From positions 1 through 7,137 of the forward strand of contig JAPPKP010000285.1 in the NCBI GenBank assembly GCA_028819955.1: DNA of 7,137 nt. The letters run 5' to 3'. This document shows positions 5,349 to 7,137 of this stretch, in pieces. Made by a program: the position numbers and the translations under genes. The DNA is from Rhodospirillaceae bacterium (GTDB taxonomy: Bacteria; Pseudomonadota; Alphaproteobacteria; UBA828). Within the stretch, counting starts at the first letter, position 1. Each line of letters begins with the position of its first letter. The notes under the pieces were generated by a model. The model was not told the DNA's origin and made no database searches. It saw only the letters and a list, made by a program, of their open reading frames with translations.

Positions 5349-5561
5349 GTGGACGCGGCACGAATCGTCATCGAAGTCCTTCAGTACTACGGCTACGTCG
5401 GTCTTGCCGTCGCGGCCGCGTTCCTGCTCTACGGCATCGAGCGCGTGGATGAGGGCGCGCGGCGCTCTTACGCCTTCCGCCCGCTGCTGATTCCCGGCTG
5501 CATCGTGCTCTGGCCGCTGGTGATCGTCCGCTGGGTCGCGGCGGAACGGCAGCGCGGCTGA
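5349..5561 (+). CDS. Small two-TM membrane protein, first gene of redox operon
   Basis: A 70-aa protein that I do not recognise by family. It has two hydrophobic segments, about residues 14-30 (YGYVGLAVAAAFLLYGI) and 44-61 (RPLLIPGCIVLWPLVIVR), joined by a charged loop ERVDEGARRSYAF (31-43), with a basic C-terminus. Start: GTG 5349 with AGGGGG (5335-5340) eight bases upstream. The frame stays open to an ATG-less TTG at 5217, but the added residues look random, low in membrane character, and have no ribosome site. It stands 13 bases before the 59-aa gene and in the same direction as the Rieske fusion gene, which suggests an accessory or assembly subunit of that complex. It has no His pair placed for heme binding, so it probably does not carry a cofactor. 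Confidence 0.75.
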   Translation: MDAARIVIEVLQYYGYVGLAVAAAFLLYGIERVDEGARRSYAFRPLLIPGCIVLWPLVIVRWVAAERQRG

Positions 5562-5574
5562 GCGGCTCGTCGTC

Positions 5575-5754
5575 ATGCAGCGCCGCCACCGCAAGACCCA
5601 CGCCTACATGTGGAAGGTGCTCGCGATTTTCCTGCCCGCAATGCTGATCGCGGCGCTTGCCATTCGCCAGCACGGGCCGACGGAGAAATCCGCCGTCCAG
5701 CTCGAAAAGCCGGCGGCGCAAGCCGAGGCGCCCGCCGCCACGGCGGAAGAGTAA
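5575..5754 (+). CDS. 59-aa single-TM protein with Ala/Pro/Glu tail
   Basis: A small membrane protein, from ATG 5575 to TAA 5752-5754. A basic N-terminus (MQRRHRKTHAYMWK, 1-14) precedes one hydrophobic helix VLAIFLPAMLIAALAI (15-30), then a hydrophilic tail rich in Ala, Pro and Glu (QLEKPAAQAEAPAATAEE, 42-59). The positive-inside rule puts the N-terminus in the cytoplasm and the tail in the periplasm. It could be read as an uncleaved signal anchor; no lipobox or AxA-type cleavage site is clear. The ribosome site is weak, so it may rely on coupling to the gene 13 bases upstream. The next gene begins 16 bases downstream. Position within the operon and membrane topology suggest a small subunit or stabilising factor of the Rieske-ferric reductase protein. 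The family is not recognised. Confidence 0.72.
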   Translation: MQRRHRKTHAYMWKVLAIFLPAMLIAALAIRQHGPTEKSAVQLEKPAAQAEAPAATAEE

Positions 5755-5770
5755 GGGGGGCGGCTGAGCG

Positions 5771-6826
5771 ATGAGCGTGCGTTATGCGCCGGTCGGCTGG
5801 AACCGCAACAAGATCATCTACGACGTCGTGGTGCTCGCCGCCGCCGTCGCCTACATCCTGCTCTTCATCAAGATCGCGCCGAGCTTCCAGGACGTCACCA
5901 AGCCGACCAGCGGGGCCATCCTGCGTGCCCAGGCCTTCGGCACCTGCGCCTTCCTGATGCTCACCTTCATCCTCTGCATCGGGCCGCTGGCGCGCCTCGA
6001 CCCGCGCTTCCTGCCGCTGCTATACAACCGGCGCCACTTCGGCGTGATCACGTGTGCCATCGCCTTCACGCACGCGACCCATGTGGTCAGTATCTATTAC
6101 TCCTTCAGCCCGCTGAACAAGTACGTCGCGGTGCTGGCGAGCAACACGAGCTACGACCGCTTTCTCGGATTCCCATTCGAGACCTTCGGCATCTTCGCGC
6201 TCTTTTTGCTGCTGGTGCTCGCGGCCACGAGCCACGACTTCTGGCTCAAGTTCCTGACGCCGCCGATCTGGAAGGCGATCCACATCTCGGTCTACGTCGC
6301 CTATGCGGCGATCGTCTGCCACGTGGTTCTCGGCTCCCTGCAATCGAAGCAGAGCCCGCTGCTCGCCGTCATCGTGGGGCTGAGCGTGGTGACGGTCACC
6401 GGCCTGCACCTGGTCGCCGGGCGCATCGAGCGGCAGAAGGATCGCAACGCGGCGGAGAGCGCCGAGGAGGCGCCTTGGGTTGTCGCCGGCAGCGTGGACG
6501 CCGTCGAGGACGGGCGCGGCATCGTGGTGCCGCTGGAAGACGGCGAGCGTGTCGCGATCTTCCGCTACGGCGACAAGCTGTCCGCGCTCGCCAACGTCTG
6601 CGCCCATCAGAACGGGCCGCTCGGCGAGGGACGCATCATGGACGGCTGCGTGACCTGCCCGTGGCACGGCTTCCAGTACCGGCCCGAGGACGGCTGCGCG
6701 CCGGCGCCCTTCACCGAGAAGGTCGCGACCTATCGGCTCAAGCTCGACGGCAGGCGGATCCTGCTCGATCCCAGAGCGAACGAGCCCGGTACCTATGTCG
6801 AGCCCTTGCGGGTGACGGAGGCGTAA
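5771..6826 (+). CDS. Ferric reductase-like heme membrane domain fused to Rieske [2Fe-2S] domain
   Basis: A 351-aa integral membrane electron-transfer protein. Residues 15-220 form about six membrane helices of the ferric reductase-like/MsrQ type. His101 and His104 lie in one helix, and His171 (IWKAIHISVY, 166-175) and His184 are 13 apart in another, the spacing typical of heme b ligands in this superfamily. A charged linker (218-234) leads to a Rieske domain (235-335): CAHQNGPLGEG (277-287) and CPWHGFQY (296-303) give the C-x-H...C-x-x-H set, Cys277/His279 and Cys296/His299, with 16 residues between the halves. Electrons probably pass between the [2Fe-2S] cluster and heme across the membrane. 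Unlike classical ferric reductases or NADPH oxidases, it has no FAD/NAD domain, so the Rieske arm takes that place. The ribosome site AGGGGG (5754-5759) supports ATG 5771. The donor, the acceptor, and the partner reductase or catalytic subunit are not evident; neighbours are small membrane proteins. Confidence 0.93.
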   Translation: MSVRYAPVGWNRNKIIYDVVVLAAAVAYILLFIKIAPSFQDVTKPTSGAILRAQAFGTCAFLMLTFILCIGPLARLDPRFLPLLYNRRHFGVITCAIAFTHATHVVSIYYSFSPLNKYVAVLASNTSYDRFLGFPFETFGIFALFLLLVLAATSHDFWLKFLTPPIWKAIHISVYVAYAAIVCHVVLGSLQSKQSPLLAVIVGLSVVTVTGLHLVAGRIERQKDRNAAESAEEAPWVVAGSVDAVEDGRGIVVPLEDGERVAIFRYGDKLSALANVCAHQNGPLGEGRIMDGCVTCPWHGFQYRPEDGCAPAPFTEKVATYRLKLDGRRILLDPRANEPGTYVEPLRVTEA

Positions 6827-6827
6827 C

Positions 6828-7137
6828 ATGGCAGGCCGCTTGCCCGACCCCGGCTTCTTCGTCGGCTACCTGAACAGCGTACCGCGCCCGCTTGCGATCT
6901 TCCTTGTGGTGGTTGCCGCTGCGCTCGTGGGCGGCATGGCCGGACTGGCCTTCGCCCTCGGCACCAACGTGAACGACCCGGGCGACGGCACCTTCGCCCG
7001 CAAGCTCGGCAAGCAGGAGATGTCGGGGATTCTGGTGGAGAACCCCTATCCGATCCTCCGCGTGCGCCCGGACGCGAACAATCCCGAGGCGCGCACGGTC
7101 ATGCTCACGGTGCCCGGCAAGCGCAGCGTCAAGCGCC
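6828..7137 (+). CDS. Membrane-anchored protein, incomplete at window end
   Basis: The first 103 codons of a gene that runs past the window. ATG 6828 has GGAGG (6817-6821) six bases upstream, inside the end of the preceding gene, and follows its stop by a single base, so the two are co-translated. One hydrophobic helix (PLAIFLVVVAAALVGGMAGL, 21-40) follows a short N-terminus with RLPDPGF; the remainder (46-103) is soluble and probably periplasmic: GTNVNDPGDG (45-54), then alternating strands with GILVENPYPILRVRP (67-81) and VMLTVPGKRS (91-100). No cofactor motif is seen in the visible part. The context makes it a further component of the heme-Rieske membrane module. The family is not recognised, and a C-terminal domain outside the window could decide its role. 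Confidence 0.85.
   Translation, partial: MAGRLPDPGFFVGYLNSVPRPLAIFLVVVAAALVGGMAGLAFALGTNVNDPGDGTFARKLGKQEMSGILVENPYPILRVRPDANNPEARTVMLTVPGKRSVKR

Noticed and set aside
6020..6829. A 269-codon open frame on the minus strand opposite the Rieske fusion gene, and a 273-codon frame on the plus strand at 6052-6873.
   Set aside because: Both are shadows of the ferric reductase-Rieske gene, whose heme His residues and CxH...CxxH motif leave no doubt about the coding frame.

Overview
The window looks like a GC-rich proteobacterial chromosome, most likely an alphaproteobacterium. This is an inference from base composition, the NAD-type SDR, the LLM oxidoreductase, the P450 and the Rieske/ferric-reductase membrane operon; no rRNA or other marker gene is present to settle it. 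No RNA gene, CRISPR array, transposase or complete mobile element is visible.

Layout. (1) Positions 2-538, minus strand: the 5' part of a short-chain dehydrogenase, cut by the window edge right at its probable catalytic Tyr. (2) About 640-2200: an AT-richer island holding three tightly coupled plus-strand genes: an unrecognised 182-aa protein with a RelE/HigB-like sequence pattern, a 147-aa Cro/C1-type HTH protein, and a 136-aa DUF6941-like protein. The first two overlap by 35 bp and the last two share ATGA. A consensus-like promoter and a perfect inverted repeat lie over the start of the first gene. (3) Positions 2239-3075 plus and 3065-4546 minus: an LLM-class flavin/F420 oxidoreductase and a cytochrome P450 that converge and overlap by 11 bp. 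With the SDR they look like a small oxidative metabolism neighbourhood into which the island has been inserted. (4) Positions 4794-5132 plus: a lone STAS-domain protein, divergent from the P450, with the usual phospho-acceptor Ser replaced by Asn. (5) Positions 5349 to the window end, plus: a membrane redox operon of a 70-aa two-TM protein, a 59-aa single-TM protein, a 351-aa ferric-reductase-like heme membrane domain fused to a C-terminal Rieske [2Fe-2S] domain, and the start of a membrane-anchored protein that runs off the window.

How they work together. The island reads as one transcriptional unit under self-control, of toxin-antitoxin or accessory/defence type, with DUF6941 as an unexplained third component. 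The 3'-end operon reads as a transmembrane electron-transfer module: heme b in the membrane domain, a Rieske cluster on the C-terminal arm, and small membrane partners. Substrate and electron acceptor cannot be told from this window. The best candidates for something undescribed are the three-gene island and the ferric-reductase-Rieske operon with its two small membrane proteins.
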